Below are positions 12,737-13,943 of a stretch of DNA of 13,943 nt, piece after piece. Below the pieces are notes generated by a model that did no database searches, had not been told where the DNA came from, and saw nothing but the letters and a program-made list of their open reading frames with translations. Made by a program: the position numbers and the translations under genes. The DNA is taken from assembly GCA_003131945.1 (NCBI GenBank), contig PKWD01000351.1, forward strand, positions 1 through 13,943, in the 5' to 3' direction. Origin of the DNA: Acidimicrobiaceae bacterium (lineage in GTDB: Bacteria; Actinomycetota; Acidimicrobiia; Acidimicrobiales; UBA8190). Every line of letters begins with the position of its first letter. The first letter of the stretch is position 1.

Positions 12737-13918
12737 TTAGAACTCGACCGCAAAGCGTGGCACGAACGTCTCACTGGTGGGTCTGACGCCGACAACGAGA
12801 TCGGCTCGGTAGCCACGAATCTGGTCCCGGTCGTTGACGACGTAGAGGATGAAGTTCCCGGCCTTGGTGAGCCGGAACGAGTAGGGCTCGACGATCCGAG
12901 GTCCCCAGCGTCCGTTCATTGCTCGGTAGTCAAGCTCAACCTTCATCCTGTTGGCCCCGGCGTAACGGATCAGTTCGAACGGGAAGCCGCGGTGCCACGA
13001 CGTGATCGCTCGTGGTGCCACCCACGTGGGATCGAGGTCGTCCTTGGTCTGCTCGGCTCGGGGCAGGACGACAGCGGCCTCGCCACCGAGCCAGGCGAAG
13101 ACGTCGTCGAGGGTGCGCCAGAAATCGGCAAAAGGTGGTGACGGCTTCGGCAGTTGATGCCCGAGCATGTTCTCCCACTCCTGTTCAACTTCCGCTCGAT
13201 AAGGGGAGTCGTGGATCGTGCTCAAGGTGGGGACGTCAATCCCAGCGTGTGCGCACTTTCGGGCCAGGATCAACGCGACCTCCGGTGCAAGCCCGATCAG
13301 GTCCGGATGCCGGTGCATGTGGACGACGTCGTAGAGGTCTCGGGGGCGACAGCGCTCGGCGAGAGCCCGGAGCTTCTCGCCGAACAGCTCGGTGAGCGAG
13401 TAGCAGCGAGCGCCCTCTCCGGGAAGGAGCGCGTCGCTGTACTGGTGGCCGATCGGTCGCATCTCTGGCTCAGCCACCAGAACCTCATCCGTTGTGAGGT
13501 CGATCTTCACCTTAGGGAATTGAGTCGGAAGAGTCGGTCCTCGATAGGCAATCCCGCCTTGCGTGGTCGGATTGCCGCGACGATTCTGGCGGCGACGGAA
13601 CGACCTGTCGTCGATGACAAGCTTCATACCGCACTGCTCGCGTACCCATTCGGCGATCCGGCGAAAAATCAGCACGAGCGCCTCCGGCTCTTCGGGGCCG
13701 CCGTCGATAACGGTGAAGTCGAGGTCTTCCGAGAGCCGATACGTTTCGTAGTAGCACTTGCGCAGGCAGGTGCCTCCCTTGAACACCCACGTGTCGCGAA
13801 GGGCGGGATCGTTGGCGATTCCGGCAAGGAGCCACCCAAGTAGGTAATCCTTTTCGATGATATTGACATCGAGCGCCCACTCGGTCCGCAGCTCCAGCAG
13901 CTCGCGCTTTGGGATCAT
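12737..13918 (-). CDS. AbiEii-type nucleotidyltransferase toxin with C-terminal WYL-like domain
   Basis: A 393-residue protein. Residues 1 to about 230 are an AbiEii/AbiGii (MenA-like) nucleotidyltransferase: IEKDYLLGWLL (21-31), FKGGTCLRKCYYETYRLSED (47-66) and LDF with the GG and paired Asp of the polymerase-beta fold, KVKIDLT (136-142) and EKLRALAERCRPRDLYDV (181-198). Typical toxins of this family are about 220-310 residues. The extra C-terminus (about 310-393: MKVELDYRAMNG, RIVEPYSFRL, FILYVVND, RGYRADLVVGV, FVPRF) resembles a WYL ligand-binding domain. Characterised relatives act as type IV toxins that transfer nucleotides to tRNA and stop phage spread. ATG 13918 overlaps an upstream stop as ATGA, the usual antitoxin-toxin layout. 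Confidence 0.8.
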   Translation of the reverse strand: MIPKRELLELRTEWALDVNIIEKDYLLGWLLAGIANDPALRDTWVFKGGTCLRKCYYETYRLSEDLDFTVIDGGPEEPEALVLIFRRIAEWVREQCGMKLVIDDRSFRRRQNRRGNPTTQGGIAYRGPTLPTQFPKVKIDLTTDEVLVAEPEMRPIGHQYSDALLPGEGARCYSLTELFGEKLRALAERCRPRDLYDVVHMHRHPDLIGLAPEVALILARKCAHAGIDVPTLSTIHDSPYRAEVEQEWENMLGHQLPKPSPPFADFWRTLDDVFAWLGGEAAVVLPRAEQTKDDLDPTWVAPRAITSWHRGFPFELIRYAGANRMKVELDYRAMNGRWGPRIVEPYSFRLTKAGNFILYVVNDRDQIRGYRADLVVGVRPTSETFVPRFAVEF

Positions 13919-13943
13919 GCGGGCTCCGCGTAGGCCAAGGCGA
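13915..13943 (-). CDS. 3' end of an upstream gene, possibly the AbiEi-type antitoxin (partial)
   Basis: In one minus-strand frame the last visible codons read ALAYAEPA and end in TGA, overlapping the toxin ATG by ATGA. Such coupling and the usual gene order suggest the cognate antitoxin. Only eight codons are visible, so identity is inference. Confidence 0.35.

Noticed and set aside
12630..13141. Plus-strand frame of 157 codons at the end of the AbiEii-type gene
   Set aside because: Antisense to the C-terminal domain of the toxin gene; composition and lack of motifs mark it as a shadow.

Overview
The window is high-GC, densely coded DNA of an actinobacterial type. Genes are coupled by four-base GTGA overlaps, GTG starts are common, several -10 boxes (TANNNT) end 7-8 bases before a start codon as in leaderless mRNAs, and the secreted proteins are typical of Actinomycetota. 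A class such as Acidimicrobiia is a guess from general character only.

Positions 1 to about 9,660 hold a carbohydrate-use locus in three blocks. At the left edge are the first 20 codons of a GH4-type NAD-dependent glycosidase and a DeoR-family repressor, both on the minus strand. Divergent from the repressor runs a plus-strand operon (991-5156): lipoprotein sugar-binding protein, two ABC sugar permeases, ROK-family sugar kinase. Facing it is a minus-strand operon (9605-5116): AgaS-like SIS isomerase/deaminase, PfkB-family kinase, DUF2090/IolC-C-type aldolase, and a secreted GH114 glycosidase. The two operons converge and overlap by 41 bp, with a strong hairpin in the overlap. GH114 enzymes include endo-alpha-1,4-polygalactosaminidases. 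A ROK kinase, an AgaS-like deaminase, a PfkB tagatose-6-phosphate-type kinase, a DHAP-forming aldolase and a DeoR regulator are what a galactosamine pathway needs. The most economical reading is therefore a galactosaminoglycan (polygalactosamine) utilisation locus. It would cut the polymer outside, import oligomers by ABC transporter, and run GalN to GalN-6-P to tagatose-6-P to tagatose-1,6-bisphosphate to triose phosphates. No ABC ATPase and no deacetylase are in view.

Upstream of the SIS gene is a compact promoter with a near-perfect 33-bp inverted repeat and repeated TTGCTT elements, the best operator candidate in the window. Next comes a small cupin gene (minus), then a 186-bp palindrome-rich divergent spacer, then a secreted protein built of two copies of one domain (plus).

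From about 11.3 kb the content is accessory: a DUF4326 gene, a spacer with two adjacent GC hairpins, a pair of overlapping small ORFs, the C-terminal remnant of a tyrosine recombinase, and an AbiEii-type nucleotidyltransferase toxin with what looks like a C-terminal WYL domain. Its ATGA overlap with an upstream frame running off the window suggests a type IV toxin-antitoxin or abortive-infection pair. No rRNA, tRNA or CRISPR was found.
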